A DNA stretch of 64,000 bases, taken from Photobacterium alginatilyticum. GTDB lineage: Bacteria; Pseudomonadota; Gammaproteobacteria; Enterobacterales; Vibrionaceae. Position numbers and translations under genes: made by a program. The DNA is taken from NCBI RefSeq assembly GCF_009910675.1, contig NZ_RSEJ01000001.1:372001-436000 (forward strand), in the 5' to 3' direction. This document shows, one piece after another, positions 9,967-17,932 of the stretch. The notes beneath the pieces are model-generated. The model worked only from the letters and a program-made list of their open reading frames with translations. It made no database searches and had not been told where the DNA came from. Position 1 is the first letter of the stretch. Every line of letters begins with the position of its first letter.

Positions 9967-10476
9967 TTAGAACTTATAATCTACCGACAAGATAATTTGT
10001 TGTGAGTAATCAATGGACGTGTCGTTCTCTTCGTAGTTTTGGTCTATATAGCGATAAGTAAGATCGGTAGACCAGTTATTGTTTATTTCATAGATGGCAC
10101 CTATCTGGCCGCCCCAGGCAAAATCTGTTGAACTGGTGGTTTGGATTTTACTGTCGGCAAAACCCGCTGATAAACCAGCATAGATGTCAACACGTTTTGA
10201 TACTGGGTAAAGATAGTCGTACGAAGCGAGAAGCAGGTCTTGTGACGACTTGTCAATATAACTATAGGTACCCATTAGGCGGTGATGATCGTTCAGGATG
10301 GCACCACCACGTAACTGGTAAGTACCGTCTTCGCCATTCTGATCAAATCTGCCTTTGATGCTGTCTTCCTGATAACCGACACCTGCACCAACAAACCACT
10401 CGGTGCTCGCAGCGTATACCGGCGATGCAGCTACAGTGACCAAAGTTAGGGTTGAGATAATCGATAATATCCTCAT
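9967..10476 (-). CDS. Small outer-membrane beta-barrel protein
   Basis: 169-residue protein with a signal peptide (MRILSIISTLTLVTVAASPVYA) followed by alternating hydrophobic/polar strands: WFVGAGVGY, YQLRGGAIL, RLMGTYSYID, YAGLSAGFA, WGGQIGAIYE, STDLTYRYID. It ends in aromatic Phe (ILSVDYKF), the usual outer-membrane barrel signal. This fits the OmpA-like/outer-membrane beta-barrel superfamily with about eight strands. ATG 10476 is used because AGGAG sits eight bases upstream; the longer frame to 10581 gives an implausible leader. Role unknown: adhesion, stability or small-solute passage are all possible. Confidence 0.75.
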   Translation of the reverse strand: MRILSIISTLTLVTVAASPVYAASTEWFVGAGVGYQEDSIKGRFDQNGEDGTYQLRGGAILNDHHRLMGTYSYIDKSSQDLLLASYDYLYPVSKRVDIYAGLSAGFADSKIQTTSSTDFAWGGQIGAIYEINNNWSTDLTYRYIDQNYEENDTSIDYSQQIILSVDYKF

Positions 10477-10697
10477 CAGTGAAGCTCCTAATTGAGCCGA
10501 GGCTTCAATCACATAATTGAAGCCTTGAACCGGCTTCGAATGAACTATAATTATGGCCTCAAAAGGTGCATTTTTCCGCACCTGAACTGCTTGTGAATCT
10601 AAGTCACTGTTGGTATTCGAAACAAATGCCCCCCGAATATTACATTCGCAATCTATACTTGAACTGTATTTGTTATTAGAGATCAGAGATAGGATAA

Positions 10698-11003
10698 ATG
10701 TACGTTAAACATCGTTCATATACGCTTGCAGGGAGCACACATCATCATGCGCATCTTGCTGTTAATCCGACTGGGATTTTGTCAGTTGAAATTGAGGAGG
10801 AACATAAAAAGCTAGAAGCTGAGTTTGACGATTTATGTTTTTCGACACATGGAAAGATAACGGGTCTGGATTGTGTAGAGCATTGTACGCCTTCACATAC
10901 ATTATGGCATATTGACCTTACTCCTAGTGATGCCAGAGACCTGACTCTGTTAATCGATGAAGCCAAGGAAGAATATGAAATTATTATGCGAGACCTTTGT
11001 TAA
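10698..11003 (+). CDS. Hypothetical protein, 101 residues
   Basis: Unrecognised soluble, acidic protein. It begins MYVKHRSYTL, has a His-rich STHHHAHLAV stretch near residue 13, two Cys (about 59 and 63) and an acidic helical C-terminus (DEAKEEYEIIMRDL). ATG is preceded by GATAGGA. It has its own terminator at 11069, so it is probably a real monocistronic gene. The His cluster could bind metal, but that is inference only. Confidence 0.6.
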   Translation: MYVKHRSYTLAGSTHHHAHLAVNPTGILSVEIEEEHKKLEAEFDDLCFSTHGKITGLDCVEHCTPSHTLWHIDLTPSDARDLTLLIDEAKEEYEIIMRDLC

Positions 11004-11068
11004 TAGCTTACACAGTTGGATTCGAAGAGTTTGATAACTCAATGAGTATTAATCGTTTCATAGAAGCT

Positions 11069-11096
11069 CATCATACTTAGGTATGATGTTTTTTTA
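11069..11096 (+). terminator. Terminator after the 101-residue protein
   Basis: Stem CATCATAC/GTATGATG with TTAG loop followed by seven T. Confidence 0.85.
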
Positions 11097-11190
11097 TGCC
11101 TGACGGTATAAATACTACCGGCAGGCTACCTACTTGATAACAAAATGAATATCATGGAACGGAATAATAATATTGGGAGTGGCTAAATTG

Positions 11191-11727
11191 ATGGCAATGG
11201 ATAATGAACATCAGGATCATTCAGCATTAGTTGAGAAGTTTGTGCGCGAATTGAAATTGGCTTCCCAGCACGGTGCTGTATTGGACTTAGCTTGTGGCAG
11301 TGGTCGTAATGGGTTGTATTTAGCAAGAAAGGGGATTCCAGTCGTGTTTGCAGATCAAGATGAAGAGAAGCTTAGCCTAATCGAGCAGACCATTCAGAAA
11401 GAGCAACTTGATGCAACGACATGGCATGTCGATCTCGAGACTGGCCAGCCGCTTGCTGGAAAGAAATTTGGTGCCATTGTTGTGTTTCGCTACCTCTACC
11501 GACCATTATTTGCAGCCATAAAGACAAGCATTGTGCCTTCTGGCTTGCTTATTTACGAAACCTTCAATATTGCGCAGAGAGCCTATGGGCGCCCCCATAA
11601 TCCTGATTTCTTGCTCAATGATAACGAATTAGTCACTGAATTCGGGGCGTGGCAGATCTTGCACCAGTTTGAAGGTGTTGTCGCCCACCCCCAAAGTGCC
11701 ATCTCGCAAATTGTTGCTCGTCAATAA
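11191..11727 (+). CDS. Class I SAM-dependent methyltransferase
   Basis: Rossmann-fold methyltransferase of 178 residues. Motif I is VLDLACGSGRNGLYLARKG, followed by the acidic ribose-binding end of strand 2 (VVFADQDEEKL) and motif IV-like AIVVFRYLYRP. This subgroup resembles TehB/UbiE-like small methyltransferases. The substrate is not evident. ATG 11191 is chosen over TTG 11173; GGGAG lies 11 bases before it, and ATG 11197 is also possible. The next gene is convergent with only 13 bp between stops. Confidence 0.8.
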   Translation: MAMDNEHQDHSALVEKFVRELKLASQHGAVLDLACGSGRNGLYLARKGIPVVFADQDEEKLSLIEQTIQKEQLDATTWHVDLETGQPLAGKKFGAIVVFRYLYRPLFAAIKTSIVPSGLLIYETFNIAQRAYGRPHNPDFLLNDNELVTEFGAWQILHQFEGVVAHPQSAISQIVARQ

Positions 11728-11740
11728 TCAATAAAGGAAG

Positions 11741-12238
11741 CTAACCATTATCGCGAAACTGTTTGGCTATCCGGCCAAAGTACGCTTCCATATCTTTAAT
11801 GGACGCCTCGGTGGTCGTTTCGATCTTGTGCCGTGCAGTATTGAAATTATGGACGATGCTATTTCCTGTTGATTCCATGAAGTCTTCTGCATCCATTTTC
11901 GCCAGGTGGCTTTGCAGTGCAGCATGATCGAGTTCAGTCTTTGCCTGGCGACTTGTCTTTTGTGCCAACTTATCGACAGAACTGCTGATGTGCTGCCATT
12001 TATCATGGGCTTCCATGGCGGCTAAATGGGCTTGCAGCGTGGCTTCATCTGATTTCCCTGCTAGGTGATTGGATGCTTCCCCAAGTTTTTGGTTTACCTC
12101 AGAAAGCCGCTCCTTGGCGTGGCTCCATAGCTGTTTGGTTTCACCAGACAGCTCGTCAGTTTTTTCGTCAATTGCTTGGGTTATTTCCCGGATTTTTTCG
12201 CGGGAGCTGTTAATTTTTTCACTCAGTTGCTTTTTCAT
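11741..12238 (-). CDS. Coiled-coil protein with an internal repeat
   Basis: 165-residue, highly charged, almost wholly helical protein without signal peptide or membrane segment. A segment of about 17 residues occurs twice: LQAHLAAMEAHDKWQ near residue 69 and LQSHLAKMDAEDFME near residue 109, each preceded by Ala. The N-terminal half (KINSSREKIREITQAIDEKTDEL) looks like a coiled coil. I cannot assign a function; such proteins are often stress or apolipoprotein-like helical proteins. ATG has GGAAG at good spacing. Confidence 0.65.
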   Translation of the reverse strand: MKKQLSEKINSSREKIREITQAIDEKTDELSGETKQLWSHAKERLSEVNQKLGEASNHLAGKSDEATLQAHLAAMEAHDKWQHISSSVDKLAQKTSRQAKTELDHAALQSHLAKMDAEDFMESTGNSIVHNFNTARHKIETTTEASIKDMEAYFGRIAKQFRDNG

Positions 12239-12632
12239 GCTGATTCTTCCGCGGTTAGGTTTCAGTAGGCCGCTTAAGTATAGTCATTCAGGGTTTACAT
12301 GTGCTTCTAACTTAGGCTCGTAATAAGGAAATATGTTGCGATTCAGGTATCTCGTTCAATTGCTGATCGGTACGTAATGACTATCTGAAAGCCATCTCTC
12401 ATAAAGCGGTGCAATTAACCAAATGTCAAAAAAATGAAGTTTTTTGTTAAATTTTGGTTTTTGGTTGATTTGGGAGATCAAATATAGAGATGGATGATGT
12501 GGTTAGTTGATAGGTCTGAAGTTTTACTTTGTATTGGTGTTATGGCCTGAATATTTATGCTGGTAATTGTGGTTTTTATTTCTTTTTTCCAGTCGACGTT
12601 TGAGTCCGAGATATTTTATTTGTTATAACCAA

Positions 12633-12655
12633 GCTTGTATCAGCTTGATACAAGC
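12633..12655. promoter_or_regulatory. Perfect inverted repeat, candidate operator for the ABC operon
   Basis: GCTTGTATCA, 3-base spacer, TGATACAAGC: a perfect 10-bp dyad ending 28 bp before the ABC binding-protein ATG. Size and symmetry fit a dimeric repressor site such as those of GntR or LacI families. The remainder of 12239-12683 shows nothing else. Confidence 0.5.
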
Positions 12656-12683
12656 CAATTTACCAATAATAAAGGATACAAGG

Positions 12684-13487
12684 ATGTCTATGCGCAAGTT
12701 ATTCAGTGGTTTTGTCGCAGCTATGGCTTTGATGACAGCTTCAACAACGGTTTCCGCAGGACCGATCCTCGATGATATTGCCAAGTCTGGCGAGCTTCGA
12801 GTGTGTTTTGATGCCGGTTACATGCCGTTTGAAATGAAAAGTAAAAATGGTTCCTATATCGGATTTGATATTGATATCGGTAAAATCATGGCACGTCAGA
12901 TGGGAGTGAAATATGTTCCCGTTAATACGGCTTGGGACGGTATTATCCCAACGCTTCTTACTGGTAAGTGTCACCTGATTAACGCCGGTATGACAATTAA
13001 TGCCAAGCGTAACATGCGTGTGAATTTTGCAGACCCGTACATTGTCGTTGGACAAAGTATTTTGCTAAATCCTGAGCTGGAAGGGAAAGTGACCAGCTAT
13101 AGAGATTTAAACGACAGCAAATACACGATTGCAACCAAGCTGGGCACGACGGGTGAGCAAGCGATTAAGCGTATGATCAGCAAGGCTAAGCTGAATGTAT
13201 TTGAAACACAGGCCGACGCCGTGCTGGAAGTGGCTAACGGTAAAGCAGATGCATTTATCTATGATATGCCGTTCAATGCAATCTACGCATCGCAAAATGC
13301 CGGAAAGGTTGTCCACCTTGAAAAGCCTTTTACCTTTGAACCTTTGGGATGGGCGATCGCACAAGGCGACATGGATATGTTGAACTTCCTGAATAACTTC
13401 CTGCGTCAGATCAAAGGCGACGGTAGTTACGATCGTATTTATGACAAATGGTTTAAGAACGATAAGTGGCTAAGCCAGGTTCAGTAA
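12684..13487 (+). CDS. Polar amino-acid ABC transporter, periplasmic binding protein
   Basis: Family 3 solute-binding protein. A signal peptide (to about SAG, residue 27) is followed by ILDDIAKSGELRVCFDAGYMPFEM, GFDIDIGKIMARQMG, NTAWDGIIPTLLTGKCHLI, the hallmark pattern of His/Gln/Glu/Arg binding proteins, and a conserved TKLGTTGEQAIKRM second-lobe motif. It delivers the amino acid to the permease encoded next. ATG 12684 has AAAGGA seven bases upstream; an alternative ATG at 12690 is close. It heads a three-gene operon, separated from the permease by an 80-bp gap with a GC-rich hairpin, which usually allows more binding protein than membrane component. Specific ligand not predictable. Confidence 0.9.
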   Translation: MSMRKLFSGFVAAMALMTASTTVSAGPILDDIAKSGELRVCFDAGYMPFEMKSKNGSYIGFDIDIGKIMARQMGVKYVPVNTAWDGIIPTLLTGKCHLINAGMTINAKRNMRVNFADPYIVVGQSILLNPELEGKVTSYRDLNDSKYTIATKLGTTGEQAIKRMISKAKLNVFETQADAVLEVANGKADAFIYDMPFNAIYASQNAGKVVHLEKPFTFEPLGWAIAQGDMDMLNFLNNFLRQIKGDGSYDRIYDKWFKNDKWLSQVQ

Positions 13488-13499
13488 TGCTCTTCTCGG

Positions 13500-13521
13500 A
13501 GCCGGGTTTGCTTGCCCGGCT
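13500..13521 (+). terminator. Intercistronic hairpin, no T-run
   Basis: AGCCGGG/CCCGGCT stem with an 8-base loop between binding protein and permease. It is likely an mRNA-stabilising or partial-termination element that sets their expression ratio. Confidence 0.5.
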
Positions 13522-13566
13522 ACCGTCTTTGGCTTTTCAGACACGTTTCAATGCTCCTAATGGAAG

Positions 13567-14520
13567 ATGTATATGTTTAGGAACTCGAGCCGGTGGCTTT
13601 GGCACGGCGTATTTGCGGTCATTCTGGCTGTCTTAGTTTTCGCCGTTTATCAGTCATCGCAAAAAATAAATTACAACTGGCAGTGGGAGCGGATCACACC
13701 GTTTCTTGTTGATACCAGCCCACAAGAGATTCGTGCGAGTGGTAGCGGGACGGCTGTTATCAATGCCGATAACAGTATTACGATTAATTTCGATTATGGT
13801 GATGAACCGCAGCTGATCACCACTTATGACGAACGTCTGGTAGAAGACGGCGACTTGATTTTTGAAGGGGATCTTATCGCGCGTAGCGAGCAATGGACCA
13901 TGGGGCCTTTGGTGATTGGCCTCTGGGTGACCATTGAAATATCGGTTATCTCTTTGTTTTTTGCCATTATTCTCGGCTTAATTACCGGGTTGATGCGGAT
14001 TTCTCACAATCCGGTCACCAAAAACTTTGCCTATCTGTATGTTGAAGTGATCCGCGGCACTCCGCTGCTGGTACAGATATTTATCGTCTATTTTTTCCTC
14101 GGCACCATTTTTGATTTAGACCGGTTTGCAGCGGGAATTGTCGCACTGTCTATCTTCACCGGTGCCTATATCGCCGAAATCATTCGCTCAGGTATCCAGT
14201 CTATTCCTCCGGGACAAATGGAGGCAGCGCGTTCGCTGGGGATGAGTTATCCCAAGGCCATGGTATATGTCATATTGCCTCAGGCGTTTAAGCGCACGCT
14301 ACCGCCAATGGCCGGGCAGTTGATCACACTGATTAAAGACTCGTCGCTAGTCTCGGTCATTTCCATTACGGATCTCACCAAAGCTGGTCGAGAAGTGATC
14401 AGCGGTAGTTTTGCCACATTCGAAGTATGGTTTGTTGTAGCCGGGTTATACCTGCTGTTAACCACTACCTTATCTTGGGGTGTTCAGCGTATAGAGAAGA
14501 GGTTGGCGACCAGTGACTAG
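13567..14520 (+). CDS. Polar amino-acid ABC transporter permease with periplasmic insert
   Basis: HisMQ-type permease of 317 residues, about 90 longer than the minimal family. An extra N-terminal span (about 11-29) is followed by a hydrophilic, beta-rich periplasmic segment (about 30-115) before the canonical [16 protein letters not shown] start of the transport core. The core holds the permease EAA loop ([22 protein letters not shown]) that docks on the ATPase. Its stop overlaps the ATPase start by eight bases, giving tight coupling. The insert is unusual but seen in some family members; it could help recruit the binding protein. A homologous single permease implies a homodimeric channel. 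Confidence 0.88.
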   Translation: MYMFRNSSRWLWHGVFAVILAVLVFAVYQSSQKINYNWQWERITPFLVDTSPQEIRASGSGTAVINADNSITINFDYGDEPQLITTYDERLVEDGDLIFEGDLIARSEQWTMGPLVIGLWVTIEISVISLFFAIILGLITGLMRISHNPVTKNFAYLYVEVIRGTPLLVQIFIVYFFLGTIFDLDRFAAGIVALSIFTGAYIAEIIRSGIQSIPPGQMEAARSLGMSYPKAMVYVILPQAFKRTLPPMAGQLITLIKDSSLVSVISITDLTKAGREVISGSFATFEVWFVVAGLYLLLTTTLSWGVQRIEKRLATSD

Positions 14521-15265
14521 GAATTATGATGGCGACGATATGATCGTTGCAACGAATGTAAACAAAATCTATCCGAACAACTGTCATGCGCTGAAGGATG
14601 TCAGTGCCACGATTAAACGTGGTGAAGTGGTGGTGATAATAGGGCCGTCTGGATCCGGAAAGTCTACGTTTCTCCGTACGCTGAATCAGCTTGAAGTGGC
14701 TTCGTCTGGAGACATATGGGTTGATGGGCTGGATATGTATGCCCAGGCGACCAATATCAATACGCTTCGTGAAAATGTCGGGATGGTGTTTCAGTCTTTT
14801 AATCTGTTTCCCCATAAGACAGTAAAAGGCAATGTGATGCTGGCACCGATAAAGGTATCGGGGCGCGATTCTGCCGAGGTTGAAGTTGAGGCCGAGCAGC
14901 TTCTGAAACGGGTTGGTCTTGCTGAAAAAATGGATGTGTTTCCGAGTCACTTGTCAGGAGGACAGCAACAGCGGGTTGCGATAGCCAGGGCATTGGCAAT
15001 GAAGCCGGATGTGATGCTCTTTGACGAGCCGACATCGGCACTCGATCCGGAAATGGTGGGAGAGGTACTGGATGTGATGAAAGACTTGGCCGCCGAAGGG
15101 ATGACCATGGTCGTCGTTACCCATGAAATGGGGTTTGCACGAGAAGTGGCTGACCGTGTGCTCTTTATGGAAGATGGTGAGCTGCTGGTCGGTGATACCC
15201 CTGAGCATATCTTTGATACGCCTAAGCATCCGAGATTGCAGCAGTTTTTATCGAAGATAATTTAA
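14513..15265 (+). CDS. Polar amino-acid ABC transporter ATPase
   Basis: ABC ATPase of the GlnQ/HisP type, 250 residues: Walker [11 protein letters not shown]-loop [13 protein letters not shown], signature LSGGQQQR, Walker [15 protein letters not shown] and switch His in VVVTHEM. It powers the importer with the two preceding proteins. The GTG at 14513 overlaps the permease gene; ATG 14540 ([11 protein letters not shown]) is also possible and would give a start closer to the family norm, but has no ribosome-binding site. No terminator directly follows; the next strong one is at 15478. Confidence 0.9.
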   Translation: MTRNYDGDDMIVATNVNKIYPNNCHALKDVSATIKRGEVVVIIGPSGSGKSTFLRTLNQLEVASSGDIWVDGLDMYAQATNINTLRENVGMVFQSFNLFPHKTVKGNVMLAPIKVSGRDSAEVEVEAEQLLKRVGLAEKMDVFPSHLSGGQQQRVAIARALAMKPDVMLFDEPTSALDPEMVGEVLDVMKDLAAEGMTMVVVTHEMGFAREVADRVLFMEDGELLVGDTPEHIFDTPKHPRLQQFLSKII

Positions 15266-15365
15266 CGGGCCAAGTAACAGTCTTGCTGCGCTACACTGTG
15301 ATGTTGTGCGGTATCATTTGTAGACAGCCTGTGTTCAGAGAAAGTTCGTACTATTGGAACATATT

Positions 15366-15476
15366 ATGTATTCACTCTCTGCATTGGACCTGCAAATGTA
15401 TAACAATGAAAGGGTAAAACGGCTCGTCCGGGAAATATCCGAAAGTGTGAAGAAAAAACACTTAAAAAAGTCATAA
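15366..15476 (+). CDS. Possible 36-residue small protein
   Basis: An ATG frame of 36 codons stops two bases before a very strong terminator. The product begins MYSLSALDLQMYNN and continues as a basic amphipathic helix (ERVKRLVREISESVKKK) ending LKKS. A weak TGGAA precedes the ATG. Codon use and helix pattern look gene-like, but small size makes chance possible. It could be the last cistron of the ABC operon or its own transcript. Confidence 0.4.
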   Translation: MYSLSALDLQMYNNERVKRLVREISESVKKKHLKKS

Positions 15477-15477
15477 C

Positions 15478-15512
15478 AAAAAAGCCAACAGCATGCTGTT
15501 GGCTTTTTTTTT
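15478..15512. terminator. Bidirectional terminator
   Basis: AAAAAAGCCAACAGCA is followed directly by its complement with nine T; A-run on one side and T-run on the other let it serve both the ABC side and the minus-strand gene at 15535. Confidence 0.9.
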
Positions 15513-15534
15513 AAATTCGTTATTTAGTTGATTG

Positions 15535-15792
15535 CTATGCTGATTCGCAAGCGAGGTCGGCTTGTTTGCTTCGCTCTTGCTGCATCTTCGCCAGGAAGTA
15601 AACATTAACGCAAGCAATAAAACCATTCGTTACAACTACTGGCATCGCGTCAATCATGAAGCCGTAAGTGGTGAAAAGTACACAGCCAACGAAGTTCAGA
15701 ACACGTAGCCATACAATGTCTTTCATCATGAGTGAGATTGCTACCATCAAAGAAGATGCATAGCCCAATAGTTCAACTGTGTTAAATTCCAT
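15535..15792 (-). CDS. Small YgjV-like inner-membrane protein
   Basis: 85-residue hydrophobic protein with three predicted membrane spans (about 8-22, 27-48, 51-70) and the motif LGYASSLMVAISLMMKDIVWLR, then LNFVGCVLFTTYGF, which resembles half of the YgjV/SWEET-like membrane fold. Such short proteins would need to dimerise. Function unknown. Ends in a charged tail with a Cys near the C-terminus. Shares the bidirectional terminator downstream. Confidence 0.65.
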   Translation of the reverse strand: MEFNTVELLGYASSLMVAISLMMKDIVWLRVLNFVGCVLFTTYGFMIDAMPVVVTNGFIACVNVYFLAKMQQERSKQADLACESA

Positions 15793-16083
15793 AATAGTTA
15801 CCCTCTAGTTTTGCCAATCACCTCATCATGAGTCTGTAATCAATCGAAGATTGATTTAAAGGGGGAGATTCCTTGCCCCGAATGGTCTTGTATAAATTAT
15901 GTTGTAATTATAACAACCATGAATGGGCTGTTGAACCACTAAAATAAGGGAAAGGGATCGAAAGCGATTACGCAATCGTTTAATTTGTAGTTATATTACA
16001 TTCATTAACACGCATGTAATGCAATATTATGCGGTTGGTTTCTTATTGTTAAATATGCTCGCTATTGCACTGCGGCATCGAAG

Positions 16084-16692
16084 TCACTTGGCAAGCTCTA
16101 CAAAGTTATAGACACCAAACAGACAGATCATCAATCCGCCGAGTAGCTGCAGATAAAATGGAAAGGTGAGGGTGTCAAAGTGATCCTTAAAGAATGAGCC
16201 AGAAATGGCCAGTATGCACTGAATCACCAAACTACCGGTAAAAATCGCCCCTGCCAACTGAAGTGAAAATAGCAGATCAATGTGATCGGTAACATGGCCG
16301 ATAAAGGCAGAGAGCGCGATCACTGCGATCGGGTTGGCAAGCGTCAGATAGAAAGCTGCGCGGAAGCCAAGTTTACGGGTTGGTTGGCTGAAATTGGCCA
16401 GCAGCCGGGTATTTTGCAGTGCGCCGAACATCATGTAGAAGCCGACAAAGATAAGTACCCAGGAAGATAGCAAAATGATCTGGTAGTGATAACCGGTAAA
16501 CGAAGTGATGATCCAGGTACCGATGATGAAGCTAATAAGGGCATAACAGTAGTCTGCCAGCGCGGCACCAATAGCGCTTCTTACTGCAACCGTATAACCG
16601 TGCTGGATACCGTTATTGAGCACCAGTATGGCGATGGGTCCGATGGAAAGGGATAAGATGAAGCCGAATATGAATGCTTTCATTACTTCCAT
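16084..16692 (-). CDS. LysE/RhtB-family amino-acid exporter
   Basis: 202-residue inner-membrane protein with about six spans. The family signature is at the N-terminus (GFILSLSIGPIAILVLNNGIQHG), followed by AIGAALADYCYALISFIIG and the internal LANPIAVIALSAF, typical of LysE-type exporters of amino acids or analogues. ATG 16692 is chosen: AAGGAG lies five bases upstream; the upstream TTG would overlap the ribosome-binding site. Substrate not predictable. Single gene. The region between it and 17100 includes the malate-synthase-like remnant. Confidence 0.88.
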   Translation of the reverse strand: MEVMKAFIFGFILSLSIGPIAILVLNNGIQHGYTVAVRSAIGAALADYCYALISFIIGTWIITSFTGYHYQIILLSSWVLIFVGFYMMFGALQNTRLLANFSQPTRKLGFRAAFYLTLANPIAVIALSAFIGHVTDHIDLLFSLQLAGAIFTGSLVIQCILAISGSFFKDHFDTLTFPFYLQLLGGLMICLFGVYNFVELAK

Positions 16693-16966
16693 AAGCTCTC
16701 CTTTCAACCTTTGACAACTAGACTTTCAGGTGAGAAAAAATAACTGTTTTATATTAAGCATAGTCAGGGTGGCTAAAAGTGTGCCACATCTAATCGACTG
16801 TTTCTAAAGCGCATAATCTTGCAGTACCCAACGAGTGGGGCATCAATTAAAACGGGGGAAGACTGGCGTTACAGAGAGAGAATAATGTTTAGTTATTCGA
16901 TAACTGTGCATGGTTTGGTGGATTTATATGTATGGTGTTTTTCTTATTTTCTATAAATTCATAAGG

Positions 16967-17098
16967 TTACAATTTCCCTCCCAGAGCTTTATCGGCTGTC
17001 GCCACATCCTCGATCAGTACATAGATAGGCACGCAACCTACGCCGCGGATCCACGGTGTCCGATCCCTATGGAGTAGTACGGTCCGCGTACTATTCAT
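16967..17098 (-). pseudogene. Remnant resembling malate synthase A
   Basis: A 43-codon minus-strand frame contains PWIRGVGCVPIYVLIEDVAT, which closely resembles the malate synthase A segment I recall as W..G.GCVPI..LMEDAATAE. Nothing else of the enzyme (normally more than 500 residues) is present on either side, so this is a scrap left by deletion. It begins ten bases beyond the stop of the truncated GntR frame, making this a decayed junction. The identification rests on one short motif from memory. Confidence 0.4.
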
Positions 17099-17108
17099 TT
17101 TTTGCCTA

Positions 17109-17615
17109 CTATTTCCTGATCACGTCCGAGAAAACAGCATGCAGATCTTTTGTTATGGCTTCTTCGTCGAGGGCTAGCTTTGACTTGATATGCTCAAGGT
17201 AGGTTTTCATCAGGCTTATTGCCTTGGCTTTGTCGCCAGCCTCAATTGCATCTAGCAAGTTATTGTGTTCGTCAAACGAGTACTGGCTGCGTGTACCAAC
17301 TTCATACAGTGAAATAATCAGTGACGTCTGAGAGACAATGCTGCGCTGGAAGGAGAGCAGAGGGGAGTTGTTGGCCATATCACCAAGCTGGATGTGGAAC
17401 TCTCCCGACAGGCGGTTCCCACGGCCAATATAGCCTTGTTCAAAAGCCTGATGTTCTTCTTCAACCAGCTGCCGAAAAGAGGCAATCTGTTCGCCGGTCG
17501 CATGGTCTACGGCCAGCTCTGTTATGGCCAGCTCAAGTACTTCTCGGGCTTTGAGTACCTGTTTGAGCCGCGGCTGTTTTCTATTATTAGTTACATAGAG
17601 TATGAGATTGGAAAA
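17109..17615 (-). pseudogene. GntR-family regulator fragment lacking its DNA-binding domain
   Basis: The minus-strand frame, open from 17615 to the stop at 17109, encodes the FCD ligand-binding domain of a FadR-type GntR regulator: KQPRLKQVLKAREVLELA, LVEEEHQAFEQG, GRGNRLSGEFHIQLGDMANN and DEHNNLLDAIEAGDKAKA with the conserved E/D-H metal or ligand residues. The N-terminal winged helix (about 70 residues) that should precede YVTNN is missing; the sequence switches to unrelated bases and a stop at 17618, with no start codon. A short product from ATG 17378 is possible but would be only half a domain. A regulator of organic-acid genes has apparently been lost here, next to an enzyme remnant. Confidence 0.7.
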
Positions 17616-17688
17616 TTATTACCACCATTATACAAACGTGCGAAGCATTTATCAGAATAGTGAGCAGTGAGGTGGTTTGGGAAAAAGT

Positions 17689-17718
17689 AAGAAAGAAAGC
17701 ACAAGGGCTTTCTTTCTT
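17689..17718 (-). terminator. Terminator of the acyl-CoA hydrolase transcript
   Basis: 12-bp stem 17689-17700 with 17707-17718 and a 6-base loop; on the minus strand it is followed by TTACTTTTTC. It ends the two-gene minus-strand unit. Confidence 0.75.
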
Positions 17719-17745
17719 GTTGGTACTAAGGAGCATACATCAGTG

Positions 17746-17895
17746 TTACTTACTTTCGATGTTGTCGCGCTTAACCTTAAGAGGCTGATCTCCTATGGTA
17801 GTTTTGCCCGGACAAACTTTCTTAACCGGACATTTGGGGCAACCCCAAATAGCGGCGTAGGGACACAGTGCTATTTCCTTATTTTTTTTTGCCAT
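17746..17895 (-). CDS. 49-residue Cys-Pro-rich small protein
   Basis: Below the usual length cutoff but well supported: ATG 17895 has AGAGG five bases upstream, it starts 37 bases after the acyl-CoA hydrolase stop on the same strand, and a terminator follows. The product has four Cys (11, 19, 22, 28) in a C-x7-C-x2-C-x5-C pattern, each followed by Pro (LCPYAAIWGCPKCPVKKVCP), then a basic tail. Four such Cys suggest zinc or an iron-sulfur cluster. I do not recognise the family. Position suggests a role linked to acyl-CoA hydrolase. Confidence 0.7.
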   Translation of the reverse strand: MAKKNKEIALCPYAAIWGCPKCPVKKVCPGKTTIGDQPLKVKRDNIESK

Positions 17896-17932
17896 GTTTA
17901 CCTCTATCAGCTTGCTCACATTGACGGGCCGT

